Shown: positions 1 through 8,838 of the stretch, one piece after another
Numbering within the stretch: the stretch's first letter is position 1
How the letters are laid out: each line of letters begins with the position of its first letter
NCBI GenBank assembly: GCA_038255145.1
Contig: JBBSLP010000002.1
Coordinates: 103,953-167,952, forward strand
Source: WHTX01 sp038255145
Lineage (GTDB): Bacteria; Actinomycetota; Acidimicrobiia; Acidimicrobiales; CAIXPF01
DNA: 64,000 nt
Reading direction: 5' to 3'
Notes under the pieces: generated by a model
What the model was told of the DNA's origin: nothing
The model's input: only the letters and a program-made list of their open reading frames with translations
Database searches by the model: none
Made by a program: the position numbers and the translations under genes

Positions 1-1260
1 GGCGTCGACGGTCGGGGCTTCTCGGCCGTGCTCCGTGACATCAGCGAGCGCAAGGCCGCCGAGCAGGCCCTACGTGCGTCCCAGGAGCGGTTCCGGGCCG
101 TGTCCGAATCGGCCGTGGACGCCATCGTGTCCGCCGACAGCGCCGGTCGGGTGGTGTCGTGGAACAAGGGTGCCGAGGCCATGTTCGGCTGGTCCACCAC
201 CGAGATGGTGGGCCACCCCCTCACGGTGATCATCCCCGAGCGGTTGCGGGCCATGCACAACGCCGGCATCGCCCGGGTCGCCGCGGGGGCGCCTAGCACC
301 CTGGCCGGCACCGTGGTCGAGCTGGTGGCCCTGCGCCGTGACGGCAGCGAGTTCCCCGTCGAGCTGGCCATCGGCATGTTCGAGGGCGTCGACGGGCTCG
401 GCTTCTCCGCCGTGCTCCGTGACATCACCGAACGCAAGGCCGCCGAAGAAGCGGTGGCCCTGGCGTCCCGCGAGGTCGAGCGCACCAACGCCGAGCTGGA
501 GACGCTGATCTACTCGGCGTCCCACGACCTCAAGAGCCCCATGGTCTCGGTGTTGGGCTACCTCGAGTACCTCAAGGTGGACTACGGCCAGATGCTGGGG
601 GTGGAGGGCGAGCGCTACCTCGAGCGCATGACCGACTGCACCCTCTACATGCAGCGGCTGATCCAGGACCTGATCGAGCTGTCCCAGGTGGGCCGCCGAC
701 GGGGTGAACCCGAGCCCCTCGACCTCGCCGTGCTGGTGGGGCGCATCATCGACGAGGTGGGGGCCTCCCACCCCGACACGACGTTCTCCGCCAGCGACCT
801 GCCCGTGGTCCTCGGCGACCCCGTCGCCTTCCGCCAGCTGTTCACCAACCTGATCGAGAACGCCGTGCAGCACGGGGACCGGCGTGACCTGGCCGTCGAG
901 GTGACAGCACGGTCCCTGCCCGGCGGCGGCGCCGAGATCTCGGTGCGCGACAACGGTCAGGGCATCCCCGACCAGTACCGCGAGCTGGTCTTCGGTGTGT
1001 TCGAACGGCTGGACGGCTCCCGCGCGGGTACGGGCATGGGCCTGGCCATCTGCCGCAAGATCACCGAGCAGTTCGGCGGCACCATCTCCATCACCGGGAC
1101 CAAGGGCACCGACGTGCGCATCGTGGTGCCGCCGTCCATGGTGCGCCACGCCGCGGCCGCCCCTGCGACCCTGGCGGCCGCGCCGCGGTCGCTCGGTCCG
1201 ACCCCGGGCGGTGCCGAGATCATCGACCTGACCACACGGACGAGCGAGGTGCCGGCGTGA
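1..1260 (+). CDS. PAS sensor histidine kinase, 5' end outside the window
   Basis: The reading frame is open to the window edge, so this is the C-terminal 419 residues of a longer kinase; the first residues are the end of one PAS domain and are nearly repeated at the end of the next, showing tandem PAS duplication. A complete PAS domain (about residues 25-145) carries FGWS and IIPER motifs. A HisKA-type dimerisation segment follows, with the H-box ASHDLKSP (His175 of the visible part) and an HATPase domain with NLIENAVQHG, DNGQGI and GTGMGLAI. No membrane segment is visible. The gene overlaps the next one by GTGA, so it is probably translationally coupled to its response regulator and phosphorylates it. 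The kinase type resembles phytochrome-like and bacteriophytochrome-associated kinases; the signal is unknown. Confidence 0.93.
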   Translation, partial: GVDGRGFSAVLRDISERKAAEQALRASQERFRAVSESAVDAIVSADSAGRVVSWNKGAEAMFGWSTTEMVGHPLTVIIPERLRAMHNAGIARVAAGAPSTLAGTVVELVALRRDGSEFPVELAIGMFEGVDGLGFSAVLRDITERKAAEEAVALASREVERTNAELETLIYSASHDLKSPMVSVLGYLEYLKVDYGQMLGVEGERYLERMTDCTLYMQRLIQDLIELSQVGRRRGEPEPLDLAVLVGRIIDEVGASHPDTTFSASDLPVVLGDPVAFRQLFTNLIENAVQHGDRRDLAVEVTARSLPGGGAEISVRDNGQGIPDQYRELVFGVFERLDGSRAGTGMGLAICRKITEQFGGTISITGTKGTDVRIVVPPSMVRHAAAAPATLAAAPRSLGPTPGGAEIIDLTTRTSEVPA

Positions 1261-1676
1261 GCGAACTGCGGGTGTTGCTGGTGGAGGACGACGAGGACCA
1301 CGTGTTCCTCATCCGTCGGGCCATGCGTGAGGTCGACGGTGTGGCCGTGGCCGTGCAGGTGGCGTCGAGCGGTGACGACGCCGTGCGCTACCTCGACTTC
1401 CGGCGCGAGCTGCGGGGGGCCCAGCCCGACATCGTCGTGCTCGACCTGCGACTGCCCCGCATGAGCGGGTTCGACGTGCTGCGGTCCATCAGGGAGAACC
1501 CGGCCTTCTCGGCCATGCCCGTGGTCGTGCTGTCGTCGTCGGAACACCCTGACGACCGCGACCAGGCCAAGGCGCTGGGGGCCGACGACTACCTGTGCAA
1601 GCCCCTCGACGGGGGCCAACTGCGCAACCAGGTCCAGGACCTGATCCGCCGCTTCGCCGTGCCCGAGGCCGTCTGA
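1257..1676 (+). CDS. Single-domain response regulator (CheY/Rcp1-like)
   Basis: A 139-residue receiver domain without an output domain. The acidic pair follows LLVED near the N terminus, the phosphoacceptor Asp63 sits in VLDLRLPRMSG, the conserved Ser/Thr is in VVLSSSE and the Lys is in CKPLD. The GTG start overlaps the stop codon of the upstream kinase by four bases. Rcp1-type regulators paired with PAS or phytochrome kinases act by protein-protein contact rather than DNA binding, and the missing output domain fits that. The target is not evident. The next gene begins about 115 bases downstream, so co-transcription with it is possible but not shown. Confidence 0.93.
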   Translation: MSELRVLLVEDDEDHVFLIRRAMREVDGVAVAVQVASSGDDAVRYLDFRRELRGAQPDIVVLDLRLPRMSGFDVLRSIRENPAFSAMPVVVLSSSEHPDDRDQAKALGADDYLCKPLDGGQLRNQVQDLIRRFAVPEAV

Positions 1677-1791
1677 TCCCGCTGGTCGCCACAGACACCC
1701 TGGTTGACCGGCATCGACCCCCTCGGCGCCCGAGCGTGGGATGATCTCGGCGTGCGGTACTGGCTGGCCCATCAGGCGCTGAGCTAGGAAC

Positions 1792-4700
1792 GTGGGCGGC
1801 CCGTTGCTGATCGTGGTGGCCCTGGCGGTGCTCGCTGTCGTCGCCGCCGCGCTGGTCGCCCTGCGCTCCCAGCCGGTGATCGACGCCCGCTACGACCGGC
1901 GCTACCGGGCCGCCCTCCGGTCGCTCTTCTCGGCGTCCGACGACGGGCGTGACGCCGTGGCCGCCCTGGGCGCGGATGGGCGCAGCTACGTCCCCCCGGC
2001 CGTGCGCCACCGCCGCGACGGCGAGGGCGGTGGCGATCCTGCCATCGCCGAACGGTCGGCCCCGCCCACGGCGGACGTGTGGGCCCTGCTGCGCCAGCCG
2101 CCGGCGGCCCACAGCCGCCTGGTGGTGCTGGCCGGACCCGGTTTCGGCAAGTCGGCCCTGGTGCGACAGGTGGTGCTGGAGCTGGCGGGCCGCCATGGGG
2201 GGCCGACGTCGTGGTCAGGGCGCCGACCCCTGCCCATCCCCGTCCGCCTGCCCGAGCGCCAGGACGCCATCGTCGCCGCCGTCGTCATCGCCGGTGGGGG
2301 GACCGTCGCCGGTGCAGATGGCGGCCGGGATGGTGGCGGCATCGGCGAGGACGAGCCCGTGGAGACGTGGGTCCTGGCCCGCCTGGCCGAGCGGGCACTG
2401 CCCCTTCCCCCGCCCGGTTGGTTCGAGCGCCGCCTGTCCCAGGGGCGCTGCCTGGTCGTCGTGGACGGCCTCGACGAGGTGGCCGGGCCCGGCTCGCGCA
2501 CGGCCGCCGTGCTGCGCTGGCTCGACGGCCTGGGCGAGGCCTGGCCCCGGTGCCGGGTCGTGCTCGCCGCCCGGCCCGACGACGTGCTCGGGGGGTCCAC
2601 ATCGGGGGCGACGACGGTCGAGCTGCTCCCCTTCGATGCCTCCCGCATGGCCGCGTTCACCGCGGCCGGGTCCCACGCCCCCGTCGATGGGGAGGCCGCC
2701 GCCTTCCTCGACGACCTGGCCCAGGTGCCGGCGCTGCACCGGTTGGGCCAGAACCCGCTGTTCCTGGGCCTGCTGCTCGAGCTCGAGGCCCCCCCCGCCG
2801 CCCTGCCCACCGGTCGTTCGGACCTCCTGGGTCGAGCCGTGGCCACGGCCGTCGACCGGGCCCGACCCGCAGGTGTCCCCCCCCGCACCACCCTGGTCGC
2901 CCTGCGTCACCTGGCCTGGGTCATGACCGATGCCGCCCTGGTCGACCTCCCCGTCGAGGTGGCTGCCGGCCAGGTCCGCGCCGTGTTGGCCGCAGCTACC
3001 GAGGACGCCGACGAGGACGCCGACGAGGACGGCGACGAGGCCGCCGACGAGGACGCCGACGAGGACGCCGACGACGGGGCCGACGGCGCGGCGGACGCCG
3101 AGCTCGCCGAGCTGTCGGAGGGCGGTCCCGTCGACGGCCGGTGGTTCGTGGCCGAGGTGGCGGCGACCACGGGGGTGCTGCACGTCGACGGGGACCGTTG
3201 CCGCTTCTCCCACGCCCTCGTCCAGGCCCGGCTGGCCGCCGAGCTGGCCGCCACCGCTGACCGTGCCGATGATCTGGTCCTCCACCTCGACGAGCCCTGG
3301 TGGCGCGAGGCCATCGTGCTCGCCGCCGGCGTGGGCCTGGGGCCGACGTTGGTGGCCGCCTGCCTGGCCGAGACCGACGAGGCGCCACCGTCGGCCGGGC
3401 GCCTGGCCCTGGCCGTGCGCCTGCTCGACGAGACCCCTGACGGTGCCACCGACGCCGAGGCCTCGGCCCACTTCGACGACGTCCTCGCCCGGCTGCTGGC
3501 CGAGCCCGTCGGCCGGCTCGTGGCCCACACCGCCCTCGAGGACGACCGGGCCGATGCGGCCAACGAACAGCAGCTCCTGTCGGCGGAACAGGGCACGCTG
3601 ATCGACTGGGACCTGGTCACCAACGCCGAGTACCAGCTCTTCCTGGCCGACGTCGGCGCCCGGGTGGCTGCGGCCCTCCCTCCCGACCACCGCCCCCAGC
3701 CCGGGTACCCCCGGGGCCGAGGTCGTTCGGCGGTGGCCGGTGTGCGGCCCGCGGCGGCGATCGCCTTCTGTGCCTGGTTGGACGACCAGGTCGGTCGCGA
3801 CGGCGGCTGGCGGCACCGGCTGCCCTCCCCGTTCGAGGCCGCCCAGGTGGCCGGTGCCGGTCCCGTCGGTTTCTGGGTGCACGACGAGGCCGCCCCGGTC
3901 GGGGCCCGCCACCACCTGGCCGGTGCCGAGCCGCCCCCGGTGTCGCCCGAGGCCCTGTTGCCCTCCTTCCTCGCCCTCCTCGACCCCTCGCCGTCCGAGG
4001 CCAGCGCCGAAGCACCGCCGGGCCTGGACGGGCTGCCCCTGGCCGGCGATGTGGCCGCCCGGGCCGCAGCCCTCGATCCCGGCGGCCACCGCACCGAGGC
4101 CGCCCGCCACAAGGTGCTCGACCTGCTCGACGAAGCCCTGGCCGCGGCGGCCACCCTGCCCCTGGTCCTGCGGGCCCCGTTGCACCAGCTGGGCCGTCAG
4201 GCCGACCAGCACCGGGCCAGCCGGTCCCGGGCCCAGGCCGCCCTGGGCGCGGTGGCCGACGCCGCCGACGCCGCCCGCAACGAGCACACCGACGCCCTGG
4301 CCGCGCTGGCCGCCAGTCGCGACGCCGAACGCCTCGAGCCTGCGGCCCGCCTCGAGCAGCAGCGCGACGAGCTGGCCGCCACCGAATGGCACGGCGACGA
4401 GCAGCTGCGCAAGCTGCGGGATTCCCCCCTGCCCGAGGTCGAGGTGACCGAGACCAAGGTGCGGGGCGACTGGCGCGACGTGCGCCGGGACCTCATGGAC
4501 GTCGACTCGGCCATCGCCAAGGCCGAACAGGGGCTGCGCTCCAACGAGGAGGAGCTACGGCGCCGCGAGCGGCACCGGCCCGAGCTGTCGTGGGAGGAGC
4601 ACCCCCGCCAGCGGCGCCAGCTCGAGGACGACATCACCGCCGGCGAGCGGGGGGTGGCCGAGATGACGGCCCACCTCGAGGCGCTGCGGGGGGAGAAGGC

Positions 4701-5664
4701 CCGCTTCGTGGCCCTGCGGGCCGAGACCGAGCACCAGATCCGTCGCGACCTGGCCGCCGCGGTCAAGGAGGTGCAGACCCGCATCGCCGCCACCGAAGGC
4801 GAGCTGGGCGCCATCGAGCGCCGCGTGGCCGACGAGCGCCGCCGCCTCGATGCCCACGCCGCCCGCCAGTTGGCCCTGCTCCAGACCGACCTGCGGGATC
4901 GCGCCGAGGAGGTCGAGCGCCACGAGCGTGAGGTCGAGGAGGCCGACCAGCGGGTGGCGGGCTGGTTGGGCCTGCCCGGCCAGCTGCGCAGCCAGCTCGA
5001 ACGAGCCCGGGGCGTGGCCGACGGACTGCCGGGTGGCCCCCCCGGCGACGAGGACCGGGCCACCCGGGCCCGCCGCCTGGTCACCCTGGTCGACCTGCTC
5101 GGCGGCCTCGACGAGTGGCTGGACGGCTGGATCACCGCGGCCGGGACCCAGGGCCTGGGCGAGGTGGGGCCCCTGGGTCGCAACCGCGGCCTGGCCGCCG
5201 AGGCCCGGGCCGAGGCCCTGGGTGTCGTGCGCACCATCACCATCCGCCAGCGCTTCCTGACCGCGCTTCGCGCTGCGGTGCCCGACCACGTCGACCTCGA
5301 CGACATCCCCACCGACATCGACGCCTTGCGGGCCGTGGACCCGCCCCTGGCCCGGGCCGTGGACCTGGTGCTGGGGTGGACGTCCGACGGTGGCCGCGCC
5401 AGTCCCCCGGGCCCTGACCAGCTCCGCACCCCCGTCGCCGGCCTCGGTGTCGGGCCGGCGGCTGCGGCGCGCCTACGGGCCAGCCAGCGGGTGCTGGTGG
5501 CTGCGGCCGCCCGCCTGCTGGCCGAGGAGTCCGCCGAACGGGGCCAGGTGGCCGCCTCCCTGTTGCGCTACGCGGCCATGGTGCAGCTCGTCGAACGTCG
5601 CCGGGCCGGCGACGAGCGGGCGGTCGAGGGCATCCGGGTGGTCAAGGTGGCCGTCGGCTCCTGA
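1792..5664 (+). CDS. Membrane-anchored NACHT (STAND) NTPase with FGE-like domain and coiled coil
   Basis: A 1290-residue protein. Residues 4-24 form one hydrophobic N-terminal segment, followed by a soluble part. The P-loop GPGFGKS lies at about 115-121, the Walker B with NACHT-type acidic extension (VVVDGLDEVAG) near 220-231, then a sensor-like VLAARPDD. An acidic Asp/Glu-Ala repeat lies near 403-428. Around 603-700 the sequence VTNAEYQLFLADV ... AIAFCAWLDD ... RLPSPFEAAQ matches the N-terminal half of the formylglycine-generating-enzyme (SUMF1/EgtB, C-type-lectin-like) fold, but no catalytic Cys/WxW end is seen, so it is probably a binding domain. Residues about 800-1080 are a charged coiled coil. 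STAND NTPases with such fused domains act as threat sensors or signal scaffolds in bacteria; no effector is identifiable. The GTG start is chosen because it opens the hydrophobic segment; a weak taggaa lies just upstream. Confidence 0.85.
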   Translation: MGGPLLIVVALAVLAVVAAALVALRSQPVIDARYDRRYRAALRSLFSASDDGRDAVAALGADGRSYVPPAVRHRRDGEGGGDPAIAERSAPPTADVWALLRQPPAAHSRLVVLAGPGFGKSALVRQVVLELAGRHGGPTSWSGRRPLPIPVRLPERQDAIVAAVVIAGGGTVAGADGGRDGGGIGEDEPVETWVLARLAERALPLPPPGWFERRLSQGRCLVVVDGLDEVAGPGSRTAAVLRWLDGLGEAWPRCRVVLAARPDDVLGGSTSGATTVELLPFDASRMAAFTAAGSHAPVDGEAAAFLDDLAQVPALHRLGQNPLFLGLLLELEAPPAALPTGRSDLLGRAVATAVDRARPAGVPPRTTLVALRHLAWVMTDAALVDLPVEVAAGQVRAVLAAATEDADEDADEDGDEAADEDADEDADDGADGAADAELAELSEGGPVDGRWFVAEVAATTGVLHVDGDRCRFSHALVQARLAAELAATADRADDLVLHLDEPWWREAIVLAAGVGLGPTLVAACLAETDEAPPSAGRLALAVRLLDETPDGATDAEASAHFDDVLARLLAEPVGRLVAHTALEDDRADAANEQQLLSAEQGTLIDWDLVTNAEYQLFLADVGARVAAALPPDHRPQPGYPRGRGRSAVAGVRPAAAIAFCAWLDDQVGRDGGWRHRLPSPFEAAQVAGAGPVGFWVHDEAAPVGARHHLAGAEPPPVSPEALLPSFLALLDPSPSEASAEAPPGLDGLPLAGDVAARAAALDPGGHRTEAARHKVLDLLDEALAAAATLPLVLRAPLHQLGRQADQHRASRSRAQAALGAVADAADAARNEHTDALAALAASRDAERLEPAARLEQQRDELAATEWHGDEQLRKLRDSPLPEVEVTETKVRGDWRDVRRDLMDVDSAIAKAEQGLRSNEEELRRRERHRPELSWEEHPRQRRQLEDDITAGERGVAEMTAHLEALRGEKARFVALRAETEHQIRRDLAAAVKEVQTRIAATEGELGAIERRVADERRRLDAHAARQLALLQTDLRDRAEEVERHEREVEEADQRVAGWLGLPGQLRSQLERARGVADGLPGGPPGDEDRATRARRLVTLVDLLGGLDEWLDGWITAAGTQGLGEVGPLGRNRGLAAEARAEALGVVRTITIRQRFLTALRAAVPDHVDLDDIPTDIDALRAVDPPLARAVDLVLGWTSDGGRASPPGPDQLRTPVAGLGVGPAAAARLRASQRVLVAAAARLLAEESAERGQVAASLLRYAAMVQLVERRRAGDERAVEGIRVVKVAVGS
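3001..3078 (+). repeat. Tandem acidic coding repeat inside the NACHT gene
   Basis: Imperfect repetition of a gacgaggacgcc-type unit encodes about 26 residues of alternating Asp/Glu and Ala between the NTPase module and the following helical region. It keeps the frame. Such a run can change in copy number by slippage in steps of three or multiples; that is inference. Confidence 0.8.
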
Positions 5665-5666
5665 GC

Positions 5667-6176
5667 TCAGCCTGCGGCGGCCTCCAGCTCGCGCAGGCGG
5701 GCCCGGAGCGCCCGGTCGGCCAGCCAACGCTCGGTCTCGTCCCTGATCACCGCGGCGATGCCCAACAGGGCGCCGGCGTCGTCACGCAACAGGGTGACCG
5801 TGAAGGCGATGGAGCACGGGCTGCCGTCGGCCCGCAGCGCCGGCACCTGGAGCAGGGAGTCGCCGTAGCGGGTGGTGCCGGTGGCCATGGTGGCCTCGTA
5901 GCCCGTCCAGTGCCGACCCCGTTGGCGCTCGGGGATGATGAGGTCCAGTGAGCCGCCCACGGCCTCGGCCGCCGACCAGCCGAAGATGCGGGTGGCGGCG
6001 TCGTTCCAGAAGGTGATGCGCCCGGCCACGTCGGCGATGACCACGGCGTCCCCGGTGCCCCGCACCAGCTGGGCCAGCAGGGTGTCACCGGCCCTGGCCG
6101 TGGCCCCTTCGGCGTCCTCGTCGAACAGGTGGGCCCAGCACGGCGGGTCCCCACCCTGGTCGGCTACGTCGGACAT
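5667..6176 (-). CDS. Single PAS-domain sensor protein
   Basis: A 169-residue protein made of little more than one PAS domain (about residues 35-150): GDAVVIADVAGRITFWN, then IFGWSAAEAVGGSLDLIIPER, RHWTGY and a C-terminal AVIRDETER that ends the PAS core and begins a short helix. This PAS subtype resembles the one in the histidine kinase at the window start. There is no output domain, so it probably acts through a partner. It converges with the NACHT gene, whose stop codon is two bases away. Ligand (heme, flavin or none) cannot be told from the sequence. Confidence 0.85.
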   Translation of the reverse strand: MSDVADQGGDPPCWAHLFDEDAEGATARAGDTLLAQLVRGTGDAVVIADVAGRITFWNDAATRIFGWSAAEAVGGSLDLIIPERQRGRHWTGYEATMATGTTRYGDSLLQVPALRADGSPCSIAFTVTLLRDDAGALLGIAAVIRDETERWLADRALRARLRELEAAAG

Positions 6177-6289
6177 CGTCGTCCTCCATCCCTGCGCCGT
6201 CAGTAGCTGAACGGCGTCTTGCGCACCGTAGGCCAGGGGCGGGAGCCGCCGTCGTGCTCGCGGGCCCGGTGATCGGGCAAGATAGTGCC

Positions 6290-7540
6290 ATGACGCTGCC
6301 GAGCGGGGACGAGGTCAGGGCCGAGGCCGACGCCTTCGTCGACGAGCACTGGAACGACACCATCACCGTGGGGGCGTGGTGGGCCCTGCTGGCCCAGCGC
6401 GGCTACACCCTGCCTGACCTGGCCCCCGAGGACGGCGGCCGGGGCTGGGGCCCCGACCTGGTGCGGGAGCTGAACGGCACCCTGACCCGGCGCCGGGCCC
6501 TGGGCCCCCCCGGCGGGCTCGGGCTGATGCTGGCCGCACCCACCATCGCCGCCTACGGCACCCCCGAGCAGAAGCGCACCTTCCTGCCCCCCATCCTCGA
6601 CGGCAGCCACGGCTGGTGCCAGCTGTTCTCCGAGCCCCAGGCCGGCTCCGACCTGGCCGGCCTGCAGACCCGGGCCGAGCGTGACGGGGACGAGTGGGTG
6701 GTGTCGGGCCAGAAGGTGTGGACGTCGACGGCGCAGACCGCGGACTGGGGCATCCTCATCGCCCGCACCGACCCCGACGCCCCCAAGCACCTGGGCATCA
6801 CCTACTTCGCCTTCCCCATGCGCCAGCCCGGCGTCGAGGTGCGGCCCCTGGTGGAGATGACGGGTCGGGCGCTCTTCAACGAGGTGTTCCTCGACGGGGC
6901 CCGGGTGCGCGACGAATGGATCCTGGGCGAGCTCAACGGGGGCTGGAAGGTGGCCAACGCCACCCTGGGCTTCGAGCGCACCGGCATCGGCCACACCGGG
7001 GCGGCTTCGTTCGCCGCGGCGGCGCCGGGCTCGGTGGCCGGTCACCTCGACCGCCCCGCGGCGTCCTTCGTGGGCAGGCGGGGGGGCCTGGGCGTGACCA
7101 TGGTGTCCAAGCGCACGGTCACGACCCTGCGCGACCTGGCCGCCAGCACGGGCCGCCAGTCCGACCCCGTCATCCGCCAGAAGCTGGCCAAGCTGCACAC
7201 CAACGCCCAGCTCGGCCCCATGGTGAACTGGTGGAAGAAGGCCGACCCCGCCAGCCGCACGTCGAGCGACGGCAGCCTGGCCAAGCTGCGCACCACCGAG
7301 GCGCTGCGCTTCGGCCGTGACCTCAGCGGCGACCTGCTGGGCCCGGCCCTGGGCATCGTGGGCGACGACAGCGAGACCGGTGGTTACCTGCAGGAGCTGA
7401 CGCTGTTCTCCCCGGCCCCGTCCATCTACGGCGGCACCGACGAGGTCCAGCGCAACCTCATCGGCGAGCGGGGCCTGGGCCTGCCCAAGGAGCCCGGCCC
7501 CGCCAAGGACACCCCCTTCCGCGCCCTTCCCAAGAACTGA
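6290..7540 (+). CDS. Acyl-CoA dehydrogenase family protein
   Basis: A 416-residue flavoprotein of the acyl-CoA dehydrogenase superfamily, oxidising an acyl-CoA to the 2-enoyl-CoA with FAD. Family landmarks are CQLFSEPQAGSDLAGLQTRA (FAD/substrate loop), EWVVSGQKVWTS, the beta-barrel domain ending ARVRDEWILGELNGGWKVA, and the C-terminal GGTDEVQRNLIGERGLGLPKE. The Met at 6290 is preferred; the longer frame from 6254 adds residues not typical of the family. A second member lies at 58.4 kb with similar motifs. The substrate is unknown. It stands alone, diverging from the PAS gene. Confidence 0.93.
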   Translation: MTLPSGDEVRAEADAFVDEHWNDTITVGAWWALLAQRGYTLPDLAPEDGGRGWGPDLVRELNGTLTRRRALGPPGGLGLMLAAPTIAAYGTPEQKRTFLPPILDGSHGWCQLFSEPQAGSDLAGLQTRAERDGDEWVVSGQKVWTSTAQTADWGILIARTDPDAPKHLGITYFAFPMRQPGVEVRPLVEMTGRALFNEVFLDGARVRDEWILGELNGGWKVANATLGFERTGIGHTGAASFAAAAPGSVAGHLDRPAASFVGRRGGLGVTMVSKRTVTTLRDLAASTGRQSDPVIRQKLAKLHTNAQLGPMVNWWKKADPASRTSSDGSLAKLRTTEALRFGRDLSGDLLGPALGIVGDDSETGGYLQELTLFSPAPSIYGGTDEVQRNLIGERGLGLPKEPGPAKDTPFRALPKN

Positions 7541-8031
7541 GCGCCAGATGCCGAGTGCTCCGGACGAGGCCGCCGACCTTCGGTCGTCGATCGCCGCCGA
7601 CGCGCAGCTCGACAGGGCCGGGGTGGCCGCCAACTGAACGCATCCACCTACGCGAGCGGTACGCCCATGCGTCCGGTCCGCCGTACAGGCTGGCCCGCCC
7701 GCCAACCGAACGCCTCCACCTACGCCGGTGGTAGGCGCCTGCGTCCGGTTCCACTCTGGCGTGTGCCGGTGGCGGGGCAGCAGGCCGACGTAGGCGGGGT
7801 TGGTGCTCGGCGACCCGCGCTTCGCGTCATCTGGGTCGAATCGCCGGGGAACGGGGCGGCACGATTGCCCAACAACCTGGAAAGCGGAGCGCGATCCGCC
7901 GAGAACGCCGCAGAGGGAGGCACGGAGGCCCGCCCGGCGCTGACGCAGGTGTCAGCTGGGGAGTGGCCGACCTACGCTGCGCGGCGGAGGGCGGCCCGGA
8001 TGGGCGCCCGGGACCACCATCGGGAGGGCAC
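7541..8031 (+). other. Gene-free interval with a two-copy repeat
   Basis: No convincing coding sequence was found on either strand; the open frames here lack family similarity and arise from the repeats. The interval contains two copies of a 48-base element (listed separately). The last bases hold the gggagg ribosome-binding site of the enoyl-CoA hydratase gene. Confidence 0.6.
7630..7749 (+). repeat. Two copies of a 48-base intergenic repeat, 72 bases apart
   Basis: Positions 7630-7677 and 7702-7749 share the pattern CCAAC-GAACGC-TCCACCTACGC, then GGTA, then TGCGTCCGGT. The second copy can fold into a hairpin, GCCTCCACC against GGTGGTAGGC around TACGCC with one bulged base. Only two copies are seen, with about 24 bases between them. 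Confidence 0.7.
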
Positions 8032-8816
8032 ATGCCGTTCATCCGCTACGAGGCGTCCGAGGGCATCGGCACGATCACCATCGACCGCCCCGAGAAGAAG
8101 AACGCCATGAGCTTCTCGGTGCTGCGGGAGTTCCGTGACGCCATCCAGCAGGCGGCCGACGATCCCGAGGCCCGCGCCGTCATCCTCACCGGGGTGCCGG
8201 GGTCGTTCTGCGCCGGCACCGACCTCTCCGACCTCAACGACACCCCCGAGGCCGACCGGGGCGGCCGAGGCCAGGGCATCGCCAGCGACCCGGCCATGCC
8301 CTTCCCCCTCCTCGCCCTGCCCAAGCCGGTGGTGTGCGCCATCGACGGCCCCGCCGTGGGCATGGGGGCCGAGTTCACTCCATGTGCGACGTACGCATCG
8401 CCACCCCCCGGGCCAAGATCGCCTGGAACTTCGTGCACCGCGGCCTCGTGCCCGACACCGGCGCCGGCACCTGGCTGCTACCCCGCATCCTCGGCGTGCA
8501 GGTCGCGGCCCGCCTGCTCTATTCGGGCGAGTTCATCTCCGGTGAGCAGGCCCACGAGCTGGGCTACGTGACCGCGGTCGTCGACCCCGACGACCTGCAG
8601 GCCGCGGCCCGGCGCGAAGCGGCCCGGTTCACCACCGGTTCCCCCTTCGCCATCGGCCACACCAAGGAACTGCTCTACGCCGGGCTCAGCCGCACCCTCG
8701 AAGAGCACCTGGTCGTCCACCGTGCCGTCATGGGCCAGTGCTTCGCTTCGGCGGACCACAAGGAGGGCGTGGCCTCGTTCCTCGAGCGCCGGGAGCCCAG
8801 GTTCATCGGACGGTGA
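8032..8816 (+). pseudogene. Enoyl-CoA hydratase/isomerase, split by a single-base frameshift
   Basis: The first part (frame of 8032, RBS gggagg) reads as a crotonase N terminus: ITIDRPEKKNAMSF, SFCAGTDLSDL (first oxyanion loop), VVCAIDGPAVGMGAEFT. It then leaves frame at about 8377-8381, and the rest (MCDVRIATPRAKIAWNF ... GLVPDTGAGTWLLPR ... GYVTAVVDPDDLQ ... EGVASFLERREP) continues in another frame to 8816. One missing base inside the actcca stretch would restore a protein of about 261 residues of normal length and order. The reaction would be hydration of 2-enoyl-CoA. Every expected motif survives, so this is either a very recent mutation or a sequencing error. Confidence 0.85.
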
Positions 8817-8838
8817 GCGGCGGGAGGGGCTCCCGACT

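Noticed and set aside
3001..3078. Short direct repeats as CRISPR-like
   Set aside because: They are contiguous, in frame and encode an acidic linker.
2215..4392. Minus-strand 725-codon frame across the NACHT gene
   Set aside because: Mirror of a high-G+C coding frame; Gly/Gln-rich, no motifs, while the plus frame has Walker A, Walker B and other domains.
1792..5664. Diversity-generating retroelement with the FGE-like domain as target
   Set aside because: No reverse transcriptase, accessory gene or template repeat is present in the neighbourhood.
7630..7749. Possible CRISPR array
   Set aside because: Only two copies, imperfect repeats of 48 bases with a 24-base gap and no cas genes nearby.
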